A DNA stretch of 64,000 nt from Reichenbachiella agarivorans (GTDB lineage: Bacteria > Bacteroidota > Bacteroidia > Cytophagales > Cyclobacteriaceae), in NCBI RefSeq assembly GCF_025502585.1, contig NZ_CP106679.1:2325501-2389500 (forward strand), in the 5' to 3' direction. The notes under the pieces were generated by a model. It saw nothing but the letters and a program-made list of their open reading frames with translations, had not been told where the DNA came from and made no database searches. Below, one piece after another: positions 45,618-53,442 of this stretch. The position numbers and the translations under genes are program-made. Within the stretch, counting starts at the first letter, position 1. Every line of letters starts with the position of its first letter.

Positions 45618-45650
45618 AAAGAGACTGCTCGATTCGGGCGGTCTTTTTTG
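45618..45650 (+). terminator. acnB terminator
   Basis: A roughly 10-bp stem (AGACTGCTCG pairing with CGGGCGGTCT, two G-U pairs) with a 3-nt loop and T6. Confidence 0.8.
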
Positions 45651-45674
45651 TTTTGGTGTGTTTTGATAGAATAA

Positions 45675-45691
45675 CTAAGTTACAAACTTAG
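45675..45691. repeat. Hairpin CTAAGTT-ACA-AACTTAG
   Basis: A perfect 7-bp stem with an ACA loop. It shares the apical GTTACAAAC with the hairpin at 46556-46578; read on the minus strand both have the apex TTTGTAA, as do those at 47170 and 47204 on the plus strand. Confidence 0.75.
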
Positions 45692-45696
45692 AACCA

Positions 45697-45795
45697 GTGC
45701 ATCCTCGTCACAGACCAGGACGATTGGGGGAATTTGTGGAGGAATTAGTCTTACTTGATATTCCATATAAAAGTATTCCAGCAAGTTTTAAATGA
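45697..45795 (+). other. Possible C-terminal gene fragment
   Basis: An open frame of 38 codons from 45679, preceded by a stop, with GTG 45697 as its only start candidate. It ends RPGRLGEFVEELVLLDIPYK and then SIPASFK, and looks like the tail of a real protein (codon use is protein-like), perhaps a cut-off end of a larger gene. I do not recognise the family. Confidence 0.35.
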
Positions 45796-45918
45796 ATGGA
45801 ATCAATTGATATTATTGACAATTTAATTGGGCTATACACAACTAAATCAGAAGCAGAAGACGCCATTCTAGAACTAGAATTGTTGAAATCAAAGATAGAA
45901 GATGAACTGGACAAATAA
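45796..45918 (+). CDS. Very small acidic helical protein
   Basis: A 40-residue frame: ATG at 45796, TAA at 45916-45918. The product is acidic and helical (NLIGLYTTKSEAEDAILELE region). It begins directly after the stop of the 45697 fragment and overlaps the start of the next gene at 45902 by 17 bases, as in translationally coupled small genes. Function unknown; it may be real or a leftover. Confidence 0.45.
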   Translation: MESIDIIDNLIGLYTTKSEAEDAILELELLKSKIEDELDK

Positions 45919-46384
45919 ATATAATAAAAGCAATCACATAAGTAGATTTATAGACTTGATACTTTTATTTATAATTTATACTATAATTCTTGAAGTTATA
46001 TTGTGGACACTGTCAGATAGTCTTATATCTAGTATATTCAAAATACTAATTCCAATAATTGTGTTGACACCAAGGATATTTGGAGCTATGAAGCGTGCTA
46101 AAAGTTATATACAATCTATAAGAATAGGAGAGGAATTTATTGAAATTAAGTACTATCAAAATAGTACAATGAAACAAATTAATTGCAGGAAGATTGATTT
46201 AGTGATTGTTTTTTATCCCGAATTTAAAAGTAAGGGCTATTGGGAAATATATGAACATGGTAAACTCAAATTATTACAACATGAAGCTTTTTTTGATTCT
46301 GATACTGATATAATTGAATTATTTGATGCTATTTCAAAGTATATGCCAAGTGATTCAATGGTGGACAAGTCAAGAATCCACTAG
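45902..46384 (+). CDS. Small membrane protein of unknown function
   Basis: A 160-residue protein. Two hydrophobic segments (about residues 16-36 and 43-61) are followed by a soluble C-terminal domain with beta-rich stretches (IRIGEEFIEIKYYQNSTMKQ) and FFDSDTDIIELFDAI. Residues 1-12 are polar. The gene is very AT-rich compared with acnB and acnA on either side, which suggests recent gain. No family recognised. It overlaps the preceding 40-codon frame. Confidence 0.65.
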   Translation: MNWTNKYNKSNHISRFIDLILLFIIYTIILEVILWTLSDSLISSIFKILIPIIVLTPRIFGAMKRAKSYIQSIRIGEEFIEIKYYQNSTMKQINCRKIDLVIVFYPEFKSKGYWEIYEHGKLKLLQHEAFFDSDTDIIELFDAISKYMPSDSMVDKSRIH

Positions 46385-46763
46385 GAGTAGTGCCCCATTT
46401 GAGCGTAGAATAGAAAATCACTAGGCGTAGTATTCACTACGCCTTCTTATCATTGGGAGGCAGAAAGTAGCATTTCCCTCCTGCGGCGGACATGTGCAAA
46501 TGCGTTTTTCATCAAAGAGACTATACTTGTTTTGCAGCAGAAGAAATGATATGAAAGGTGTAGTTACAAACTACACCTAGGTGGGGAAATCGGCGAGCTA
46601 GATATCAGCTATTTGTAATCGAGCGGATGCTCTTCTGATGGATGGGTCTTAGCGGACGCTACGACCAGGGGGGGTTGATTTTTATGGGTAAGTTTCAAGT
46701 AAGGAATAGCGCTACCATGCAAAGCATGGCGGGAACTGGGGTAAGAATATTAGATATTTAAGT
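46385..46763. other. 379-bp hairpin-rich noncoding region
   Basis: No gene found. It contains perfect short hairpins: AGGCGTAGT (46423-46444, ATTC loop), AGGTGTAGTT (46556-46578, ACA loop), GAGC/GCTC near 46622, TAGCG/CGCTA near 46652, and CCATGC (46715-46729, AAA loop). Such a dense set is unusual for a plain spacer and suggests repeated mobile hairpin elements or a structured RNA. Confidence 0.6.
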
Positions 46764-47117
46764 ATGAGAAGTACAAAGAATTTGTTTTTGATGTTGGTAA
46801 TTATAGTATTTAGTTCATGTGATTGGTTAATGAATAATCATCGATGTGATTATACAAAGGAGGTTTTTGAGAAGTCTATTAATTTTAGAATTGCTGATAA
46901 ATTTATTGACTCAACCAATCATTATTCAAAGACCGTAATTTATCTTCAGAAAGATGAGGTGAAAAAGTCTTATATTTTTGTTTTTGAGTACACAGATTTT
47001 TATTCAAGTTTAGAAGTTGGGGATAGTTTATTTAAAGAATCGGGGAGTTTAATTTTGAATCTTATAAGGGATAATAATGTTGTTCTTTCTAGAAAGCTAT
47101 ATTATGGCTGTGAATAG
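46764..47117 (+). CDS. Small lipoprotein of unknown function
   Basis: A 117-residue lipoprotein: signal peptide with lipobox VFSSC (Cys 19). The mature part is AT-rich in coding and contains two further cysteines (CDYTKEVFEKSI and the C-terminal YYGCE), which could form a disulfide. No family recognised. It is preceded by the hairpin-rich spacer and followed by repeat debris; such orphan lipoproteins are typical cargo of accessory islands. Confidence 0.65.
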   Translation: MRSTKNLFLMLVIIVFSSCDWLMNNHRCDYTKEVFEKSINFRIADKFIDSTNHYSKTVIYLQKDEVKKSYIFVFEYTDFYSSLEVGDSLFKESGSLILNLIRDNNVVLSRKLYYGCE

Positions 47118-47354
47118 TAAGATTGAATTGTTCTCCGCTTTGTAGTTCATGCCTCTACTATACCCCGCTGTTCGACTTTTGTAAAGTCGAACCTGCTATC
47201 ATAGGCTTTGTAAGCCGACTTTTCAAACTTGCTTTCATGGCACTGACCTACCCACAGGATCAGCCTATCAAATCCCTAACTGACCTATCGCCAACTTCAT
47301 CTCCGATACCAAGTCACCACCTACCGACACATTCTGTACATTCTCAAATTAAGA

Positions 47355-47394
47355 AAATTCTGATTCAGACAATTATTCGTCAGAATCAGAATTT
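47355..47394. repeat. Inverted repeat AAATTCTGATTC
   Basis: A 12-bp perfect stem (47355-47366 with 47383-47394) that continues after one mismatch with GAC/GTC and an 8-nt loop. To the right follow related heptamers AGAATTT, AGGATTT and AGAATTT. Confidence 0.75.
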
Positions 47395-47531
47395 ACAGGA
47401 TTTTAGAATTTGCTCAATGGTTAGATTCCCTCGTTTATCAGATTATACACCCGCATGGAGAACACATGATTCGCACTGTACCCCACTACCGAAGTGGGGG
47501 TAGCCACTTCACAAGTACCCCTCCCCACTTC

Positions 47532-47595
47532 AAAGATGAACCAGTTCGCCAAAAAGGCGAACTGTCGGACCTTTTTGGCGAACTGGTTCATCTTT
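47532..47595. repeat. 26-bp perfect inverted repeat
   Basis: Arms 47532-47557 and 47570-47595 are perfect complements, with a 12-nt loop. The arm contains GAACCAGTTCGCC and ends in AAAAAGG. Partial copies (CGGACCTTTTTG at about 47608; GGCGAACTCGTTCACC at about 48861) lie on both sides of the IS. Confidence 0.9.
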
Positions 47596-47682
47596 TTGGT
47601 GACTCGTCGGACCTTTTTGCTGAACTTGTAAGCTTCCCCAAAAACAGGACAGTTTAAAAATGAATAGATTTAAACTGTAGAA

Positions 47683-47949
47683 ATGAAGAAGAGTACATTT
47701 AGTCCCCAGCAAATCGTTAAGATTCTCAAGGAATTTGAACAAGGTAAATCGGCACAAGAGGTATGCCGCCATCATGGTATAAGCCAAGGCACGCTATATA
47801 ATTGGCGCAAGAAGTATGGCGGCATGGAAGCCTCAGACCTGAAGCGTTTGAAGGCTCTGGAGGAGGAGAATGCCAAACTAAAGCGTATGTATGCTGAGCT
47901 GGCATTGGATCACCAGATGGCCAAAGAGATCATAGAAAAAAAGCTCTAA
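47683..47949 (+). CDS. IS3-family OrfA (transposase HTH part)
   Basis: An 88-residue protein with an N-terminal helix-turn-helix of the transposase_8 type ([20 protein letters not shown], then [20 protein letters not shown]) and a C-terminal leucine-zipper-like helix ([18 protein letters not shown]). It binds the IS ends. Just before its stop lies A_AAA_AAG at 47937-47943, placed exactly in frame for -1 slippage into the orfB frame. Slippage would make a 381-residue OrfAB transposase, the active form in the IS3 family. Confidence 0.93.
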   Translation: MKKSTFSPQQIVKILKEFEQGKSAQEVCRHHGISQGTLYNWRKKYGGMEASDLKRLKALEEENAKLKRMYAELALDHQMAKEIIEKKL

Positions 47950-48017
47950 AGCCCTGTGATAAGCGTAGGATTAGTAAAGAGCTGCCTAAATACGGTATCA
48001 ACAGGGCGTGCCGTGTA

Positions 48018-48827
48018 ATGGATGTGTCTAGGTCGGTGATGTATTATAAACCCCAAAAGGATGACACCCCGATTGAAGTGGCTTTGAATGATAAGGCTGC
48101 ACAATTTCCCAGAGAAGGTTTTTGGAAGGCTTATGGCCGCCTTAGACTAGAGGGCAAGCATTGGAATCATAAAAGGGTATATAGGGTTTACAAAGCTCTG
48201 GGGCTATCCTTAAGGGTCAAGAAGAAGAAACGTCTCCCCGCTAGGTCCAAGCAGCATCTTGAGGCTCCGAATCACCTTAATCATACATGGTCAATAGACT
48301 TTATGCAGGATAGATTGGTAAATGGTCGAAAAATCAGAAGTTTCAACGTAATGGATGATGCAAACAGAGAGGCATTGCATATAGAAGTAGATTTTTCACT
48401 AAAAAGCAGTCGAGTGATCTGGGTACTGAACCACCTGATCAATAGGAGAGGAAAACCAAAGCGCATCAGGATGGATAATGGGCCAGAATTCATAGCCTTA
48501 ATGACCCAAACATGGAGTTATGCGCAAGAAATTGAGTTTTGTTACATCCAACCAGGCAAGCCCACGCAGAATGCTTACATCGAAAGGTTCAATGGCTCTC
48601 TGCGCCGGGGCGTGTTTGATGCGTTTGTATTTGAGCACATCGACCAGGCCAGAGAAGAAGTAGATAAGTGGATGGAAGATTACAATAACCATCGCCCGCA
48701 TGATAGCCTTGGTAGGATTACTCCAAAAATGTTCGGAGAAAACCTTCAGAGAGTCCAAGAGGGTACCCTCTTGGACTCTCTGAAGGTTGAAGTATTAGAC
48801 AATAATTATAAATTACAGCTGTCCTAA
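48018..48827 (+). CDS. IS3-family OrfB (DDE transposase part)
   Basis: A 269-residue catalytic part with the rve-type DDE domain: first Asp in WSIDFMQD, second in [10 protein letters not shown], Glu in [13 protein letters not shown], then [15 protein letters not shown]. The frame is in -1 relative to orfA and stays open upstream of ATG 48018 back to the A7 slip run, as expected for an OrfAB fusion. Its stop lies inside the right terminal repeat. A perfect 48-bp palindrome spans its last codons (48741-48788). Confidence 0.95.
   Translation: MDVSRSVMYYKPQKDDTPIEVALNDKAAQFPREGFWKAYGRLRLEGKHWNHKRVYRVYKALGLSLRVKKKKRLPARSKQHLEAPNHLNHTWSIDFMQDRLVNGRKIRSFNVMDDANREALHIEVDFSLKSSRVIWVLNHLINRRGKPKRIRMDNGPEFIALMTQTWSYAQEIEFCYIQPGKPTQNAYIERFNGSLRRGVFDAFVFEHIDQAREEVDKWMEDYNNHRPHDSLGRITPKMFGENLQRVQEGTLLDSLKVEVLDNNYKLQLS
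48741..48788. repeat. Perfect 48-bp palindrome inside orfB
   Basis: Two 24-bp perfect arms meet at GGGT/ACCC with no loop, within the coding sequence just upstream of the transposase stop. No T-run follows. Confidence 0.95.
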
Positions 48828-48843
48828 AAATGGGAAGCTTACA

Positions 48844-49066
48844 AACTGACTCGCCTCTGAGGCGAACTCGTTCACCTTTTTGGTAGGTGTACTCATCTAT
48901 GAAGTGGGGGGATGAAGTTAAAAGCGTAACTTGAAAGAAATTCCTCAGAAACAAGTCGTCAGCTGGGTTTGTTGACAATATCCTCGTGCTTATATTCATA
49001 ACTACTTTAATAAGTACTCGTTTAATCTTAACTTAGAGTATTAACAGAAAGCAAAACACACATTCT
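48844..49066. other. Spacer between IS and acnA
   Basis: Starts with repeat-island remnants (CGCCTCTGAGGCG hairpin near 48854; GAACTCGTTCACC), then the inverted CCCCACTTC at 48901, then 150 bases leading to acnA. The 24 bases before the acnA ATG resemble those before the acnA relic at 42665. No gene. Confidence 0.6.
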
Positions 49067-51334
49067 ATGGCATTTGATCTCGATATGATAAAAAAAGTCT
49101 ATTCTCAAATCGGGGATAGAATCAACAAAGCGAAAAAATTGACAGGGAAACCATTGACCCTTTCGGAGAAAATCCTCTATTCTCACCTCTATGATGGAGG
49201 GCCGACTGAGATCTACAAGAGAGGAGAGTCTTATGTAGATTTTGCACCAGACCGGATCGCCTGTCAGGACGCCACCGCACAGATGGCACTCTTGCAGTTC
49301 ATGCAAGCAGGCAAGCCTCAAGTAGCGGTCCCCACTACCGTACACTGTGACCACTTGATCCAAGCCAAAGTAGGTGCAGACGTCGATTTGCAAAATGCAC
49401 TCAATACCTCCAATGAAGTGTTCAATTTCTTGGATTCCGTGTCTAGCAAGTATGGAATAGGCTTCTGGAAACCAGGAGCAGGGATTATTCACCAAGTGGT
49501 GTTAGAAAATTATGCATTCCCGGGAGGGATGATGATCGGGACAGATTCACACACCGTCAATGCTGGCGGTCTAGGGATGATCGCGGTAGGAGTCGGCGGA
49601 GCGGATGCAGTGGACGTCATGGCTGGTATGGCTTGGGAGTTGAAATTCCCTAAGTTGATCGGAGTGAAATTGACTGGCAAACTCAACGGATGGACATCTG
49701 CCAAAGATGTGATCTTGAAAGTAGCAGGCATCTTGACTGTCAAAGGCGGTACGGGAGCAGTCGTAGAATACTTCGGCGAGGGAGCTAAAAACCTGTCTTG
49801 TACGGGCAAAGGCACCATCTGCAACATGGGCGCAGAGATTGGCGCGACCACTTCTACATTTGGTTACGATGAGTCAATGGAGAGATACCTCAGAGCGACT
49901 GACCGAGCGGAGGTAGCCGATCTAGCCAACACGATCAAAGAACATTTGACAGGGGATGACGAGGTCTATGCTAATCCAGAAAAATATTTTGATCAAGTGA
50001 TAGAAATCGACCTGTCTACTTTGTCTCCACACGTCAACGGTCCGTTCACGCCAGACTTGGCAACACCAGTTGCAGAAATGAGAGAAAAGGCCACCGCCAA
50101 TGGATGGCCAACCAAAGTGGAATGGGGATTGATTGGATCATGTACCAACTCTTCGTACGAAGACATGTCTAGAGCGGCATCCATCGTAGAGCAGGCTGTA
50201 GCGCATGGCATCAAACCCAAAGCTGAGTTTGGGATCAACCCAGGCTCTGAGCAAGTGAGATACACCATCGAAAGAGACGGAATCATCAGGACCTTTGAGA
50301 AAATGGGAACCAAGGTATTTACCAATGCATGTGGACCCTGTATTGGTCAGTGGGCGAGAGCAGGTGCAGACAAACAAGAGAAAAACACCATCGTTCACTC
50401 TTTCAACCGAAATTTTGCCAAGAGAGCGGATGGCAATCCCAATACGCATGCGTTTGTGACCTCACCAGAGATGGTAGCAGCCATCGCCATTTCAGGAGAT
50501 TTGGGTTTCAATCCTATCACAGATACCTTGACCAATGCCGCAGGTGAGCAGGTAAAATTGCACCCTCCTAAAGGGGACGAGTTGCCCAGCAAGGGATTTG
50601 CAGTGGAGGACGCTGGGTACAAAGAACCAGCTGCCGATGGATCCAAAATCCAAGTAGCCGTAGACCCAGATTCAAAGAGATTGCAGTTATTGGAGCCCTT
50701 CCAACCTTGGAATGGAGAGAATATCACGGGAGCCAAATTGCTGATCAAAGCGCAAGGCAAATGCACCACCGATCACATTTCTATGGCGGGTCCATGGTTG
50801 AGATTCCGAGGGCATTTGGACAACATTGCCAACAATACCCTGACAGGAGCGGTCAACGCCTTCAATGGTCAGACGGACAAGGTAAAAAGCCAATTGGATG
50901 GTTCTTATGGCGGTGTGCCTGATGTACAAAGAAAGTACAAAGCGGCAGGTATTCCGACCATAGTGGTGGGGGATCAAAATTACGGTGAAGGTTCTTCTAG
51001 AGAGCACGCAGCGATGCAGCCACGACATTTGGGTGTGATTGCTGTTTTGGTGAAGTCTTTTGCCAGAATACACGAGACCAATTTGAAGAAGCAAGGCATG
51101 TTGGGTTTGACCTTTGCCAACGAAGCAGACTATGACAAAATCCAAGAAGATGACACATTTGATTTTGTGGATTTGAAAGATTTTGCTCCAGGTAAGCCTT
51201 TGACAATCATTGCAAAACATGCTGATGGATCACAAGATACCATCATGGCAAATCATACATACAATGCGGGACAAATCGGTTGGTTCAAAGCTGGCTCAGC
51301 CTTGAATCTTATCAAATTGGAAAACAACGCTTAA
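49067..51334 (+). CDS. acnA: Aconitate hydratase, mitochondrial-type (AcnA class)
   Basis: A 755-residue aconitase of the mitochondrial type (shorter than AcnA/IRP of E. coli, unlike AcnB in domain order). Key parts: HCDHLIQA near 104, [13 protein letters not shown] near 163, the Fe-S cysteines in [10 protein letters not shown] (near 358) and [10 protein letters not shown] (near 421 and 424), and the C-terminal swivel with [22 protein letters not shown]. It catalyses the same citrate-isocitrate step as AcnB 3.5 kb upstream. In other bacteria such pairs differ in oxygen sensitivity and expression; which applies here is not visible. Confidence 0.95.
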   Translation: MAFDLDMIKKVYSQIGDRINKAKKLTGKPLTLSEKILYSHLYDGGPTEIYKRGESYVDFAPDRIACQDATAQMALLQFMQAGKPQVAVPTTVHCDHLIQAKVGADVDLQNALNTSNEVFNFLDSVSSKYGIGFWKPGAGIIHQVVLENYAFPGGMMIGTDSHTVNAGGLGMIAVGVGGADAVDVMAGMAWELKFPKLIGVKLTGKLNGWTSAKDVILKVAGILTVKGGTGAVVEYFGEGAKNLSCTGKGTICNMGAEIGATTSTFGYDESMERYLRATDRAEVADLANTIKEHLTGDDEVYANPEKYFDQVIEIDLSTLSPHVNGPFTPDLATPVAEMREKATANGWPTKVEWGLIGSCTNSSYEDMSRAASIVEQAVAHGIKPKAEFGINPGSEQVRYTIERDGIIRTFEKMGTKVFTNACGPCIGQWARAGADKQEKNTIVHSFNRNFAKRADGNPNTHAFVTSPEMVAAIAISGDLGFNPITDTLTNAAGEQVKLHPPKGDELPSKGFAVEDAGYKEPAADGSKIQVAVDPDSKRLQLLEPFQPWNGENITGAKLLIKAQGKCTTDHISMAGPWLRFRGHLDNIANNTLTGAVNAFNGQTDKVKSQLDGSYGGVPDVQRKYKAAGIPTIVVGDQNYGEGSSREHAAMQPRHLGVIAVLVKSFARIHETNLKKQGMLGLTFANEADYDKIQEDDTFDFVDLKDFAPGKPLTIIAKHADGSQDTIMANHTYNAGQIGWFKAGSALNLIKLENNA

Positions 51335-51368
51335 TAAGAGAAGAACTGGTCACGAATCAATCCAATAA

Positions 51369-51399
51369 TTTGATTGGTGACCGATTTTCCCTAGCTTTG
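51369..51399 (+). promoter_or_regulatory. greA promoter, full -33/-7 match
   Basis: TTTG at 51369-51372, exactly 19 bases, then TAGCTTTG at 51392-51399: the best match to the Bacteroidota consensus (TTTG-N19-21-TAnnTTTG) in the window. Transcription should start near 51406, upstream of the leader hairpin at 51422. Confidence 0.75.
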
Positions 51400-51421
51400 T
51401 AAAATCAATATCAAGAAATAC

Positions 51422-51457
51422 AAGAAACGGTTTCAGGAATGAGACCGTTCTTTTTTA
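51422..51457 (+). terminator. Hairpin with T-run in the greA leader
   Basis: A 12-bp stem (one bulged A, one G-U pair; GAAACGGTTTC pairing with GAGACCGTTC), 6-nt loop and T6. It may end acnA transcripts. It also lies between the greA promoter and its ATG, so it could act as an attenuator. Confidence 0.75.
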
Positions 51458-51475
51458 TTTATAAACATACTAAAA

Positions 51476-51946
51476 ATGGGAGTTTCATATTACACAGAGG
51501 AAGGTCTTCAAAAATTGAAGGCTGAGTTGAACGATCTCAGAACGAAGGGGAGAACTGACATTGCCAAGCAAATTGCGGAAGCAAGAGACAAGGGAGATTT
51601 GAGTGAAAACGCTGAGTACGATGCTGCTAAGGATGCTCAAGGTCTACTTGAGTTGAAGATTGCCAAGTTGGAAGCAGTGGTAGGAAATGCGCGTGTCATT
51701 GATGAATCTCAAATTGACACATCTAAAGTTTCGATCCTATCCAAAGTGAAAATTAAGAATGTCAAAAATGGCATGGAGGTGAAGTACATGCTCGTAGCAG
51801 AAGAGGAGGCAGATTTGAAATCAGGAAAAATCTCTATCAAATCACCCATAGGCAAGGGATTGCTAGGCTTGAAAATTGGTGACATAGCTACAGTACAAGC
51901 ACCGGCAGGCAACATTGACTTTGAAATATTAGAAATAGGGCTTTAA
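51476..51946 (+). CDS. greA: Transcription elongation factor GreA
   Basis: A 156-residue factor that enters the RNA polymerase channel and stimulates cleavage of backtracked RNA. N-terminal coiled coil (YYTEEGLQKLKAELNDLRT, then GDLSENAEYDAAKDAQ with the acidic tip residues) and C-terminal FKBP-like domain (SILSKVKIKN, ISIKSPIGKGLLGLKIGD). Full length. HIT follows after one base. The leader holds a terminator-like hairpin (see 51422). Confidence 0.97.
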   Translation: MGVSYYTEEGLQKLKAELNDLRTKGRTDIAKQIAEARDKGDLSENAEYDAAKDAQGLLELKIAKLEAVVGNARVIDESQIDTSKVSILSKVKIKNVKNGMEVKYMLVAEEEADLKSGKISIKSPIGKGLLGLKIGDIATVQAPAGNIDFEILEIGL

Positions 51947-51947
51947 G

Positions 51948-52346
51948 ATGGCAAGTATATTCACGAAAATCATCAACCGAGAGATACCTGCCCATATAGT
52001 TGCCGAAACAGAAGATTACATTGCATTTTTAGATATCAATCCTTTGGTAGAAGGGCATTGTCTTGCCGTCCCGAAAAAGGAAGTTGATTATATCTTTGAT
52101 TTAGAGGATGACGTTCTTTTAGGTCTGCATCGTTTTGCAAAAAAAGTCGCATTGGGTATTCAAGCTGTAGTGCCATGCCTGAGAGTAGGTGTGACAGTGA
52201 TCGGATTGGAAGTACCCCATGCCCATGTGCATTTGATACCCATGCAGTCGATGGATGATATGAATTTTTCTAAACCCAAATTGTGTTTGGGAAAAGAAGA
52301 GCTGTCCTTGATGGCTAAGAATATCAAAGGAGCCATCTTGCTATAA
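51948..52346 (+). CDS. HIT family hydrolase/transferase
   Basis: A 132-residue histidine-triad protein of the Hint branch. Catalytic motif HAHVHLIPM with histidines 91, 93 and 95. N-terminal SIFTKIINREIPAHIVAET and FLDINPLVEGHCLAVPKK are typical. Such proteins hydrolyse AMP-linked amines or related nucleotides; the physiological substrate here is unknown. It begins one base after the greA stop, so it belongs to the greA transcript. Confidence 0.93.
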   Translation: MASIFTKIINREIPAHIVAETEDYIAFLDINPLVEGHCLAVPKKEVDYIFDLEDDVLLGLHRFAKKVALGIQAVVPCLRVGVTVIGLEVPHAHVHLIPMQSMDDMNFSKPKLCLGKEELSLMAKNIKGAILL

Positions 52347-52353
52347 AAACCCC

Positions 52354-53280
52354 ATGCCAGCAGTACCAAAAGTAGAAATAAGAAAAGTTCATACCTATAC
52401 AGGACATCAGGACGCCGTCTATACGGTGGTGTCCGGAGGCAAGGATGAACTGTTTTATTCGGCGGGTGGAGATGGCTATGTGATTGAGTGGGATCTCAAC
52501 CAACATGAAAACGGCAGACTCATTGCCAAAGTCCCTGCATCCGTCTATGCGCTCTGCTATGTGCCCGAGATCGATGTGCTGATTGTAGGACAAAACTATG
52601 AAGGTCTCCACCTGATCCAGCTCTCTGATAGGACTGAAGTAGGATCCTTGAAACTGAATACCCTAGCTATTTATGACATCAAAGTCTACAATGGGTTGAT
52701 TCTAGTAGCTACAGCAGGAGGAGAGTTTTTTATCATTGATTTGAAAACGCTGAAGATTCTTAAGAAGTCTATCATTTCAGATCAGAACTTGAGGACTATT
52801 TTGGTGGTCAACGATCATGAGTGTCTGGTAGGAACAAGTGATGGTCATATTGTATCCATTGATTTGTATTCTTATGAGATTCAAGATCAGACGCATGCAC
52901 ATGACAAGTCTGTTTTTTCCTTGGCTCACCAGGCACAAGACCATGTGTTGATCTCAGGAGGACGAGATGCCCGACTCAAATATTGGTCAGTCGTAGGTGC
53001 TGAGCTGACGCTACTAGAGAGTATCAACGCTCACATGTACGCGATCAATGAAGTGGTTTTTAGTCCCGATTCACAATTGTTGGCGACAGCCAGCATGGAC
53101 AAAACGATCAAAATATGGCAGTACAAAGAACGCCGATTGATCAAGGTCATAGACAAAGCAAGACATGGTGGGCATCTAACCTCTGTGAATAAACTGTTGT
53201 GGACAAGGTTTAATAATTTTTTGATTTCGTGTAGCGACGACCGTTCAATATCCGTATGGGATATTAATATTGCAGAATAA
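52354..53280 (+). CDS. WD40 repeat protein
   Basis: A 308-residue beta-propeller of about seven WD40 blades. Clear blades are GHQDAVYTVVSGGKDELFYS with GDGYVIEWDL, the DKSVFSLAHQ blade with GGRDARLKYW, AINEVVFSPDSQLLATASMD with TIKIWQY, and the final SCSDDRSISVWDI. WD40 propellers are scaffolds for protein contacts; no catalytic role is expected. No signal peptide, so cytoplasmic. It starts 7 bases after the HIT gene and may be in the same operon; function unknown. Confidence 0.9.
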   Translation: MPAVPKVEIRKVHTYTGHQDAVYTVVSGGKDELFYSAGGDGYVIEWDLNQHENGRLIAKVPASVYALCYVPEIDVLIVGQNYEGLHLIQLSDRTEVGSLKLNTLAIYDIKVYNGLILVATAGGEFFIIDLKTLKILKKSIISDQNLRTILVVNDHECLVGTSDGHIVSIDLYSYEIQDQTHAHDKSVFSLAHQAQDHVLISGGRDARLKYWSVVGAELTLLESINAHMYAINEVVFSPDSQLLATASMDKTIKIWQYKERRLIKVIDKARHGGHLTSVNKLLWTRFNNFLISCSDDRSISVWDINIAE

Positions 53281-53442
53281 TGCGTATTATTGCGTAAGGA
53301 AGCCGCCCTTAGAATAAATAAACTACCAAATTTTACGTGCTAATTATGTAATTTTAATTAGATGAGACCTGTTTTATCGATGGTTTTGTTTGGTTGAGCA
53401 AACTCTCAGTGACTACTGTGAGTATGGTTAAAAGTTTAAGTT

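Larger units (their letters stand above)
47118..47626. other. Noncoding repeat region left of the IS
   Basis: No convincing gene; a 126-codon open frame here runs through the hairpins and does not look like protein. Hairpins: GTTCGACTTT with TGT loop (47170-47192), GGCTT with TGT loop (47204-47216), CCCCACT/AGTGGGG (47481-47499), and the larger inverted repeats at 47355 and 47532 listed separately. Confidence 0.6.
47627..48843 (+). mobile_element. Complete IS3-family insertion sequence, 1217 bp
   Basis: Terminal inverted repeats of about 25 bp begin TGTAAGCTTCCC at the left and read the same inward from 48843 at the right; both inner ends contain AGGACAG. Ends are TG...CA as in the IS3 family. 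A 4-bp target duplication AACT flanks it (47623-47626 and 48844-48847). It carries orfA and orfB with a -1 frameshift site between them and appears intact. It interrupts a repeat island: the CCCCACTTC motif stands at 47523 and, inverted, at 48901. Confidence 0.95.

Noticed and set aside
47123-47503. A 126-codon gene left of the IS
   Set aside because: It runs through hairpins and inverted repeats, has no recognisable domain and a composition unlike protein.
49028-51220. Minus-strand frames opposite acnA
   Set aside because: Antisense shadows of a conserved enzyme gene.
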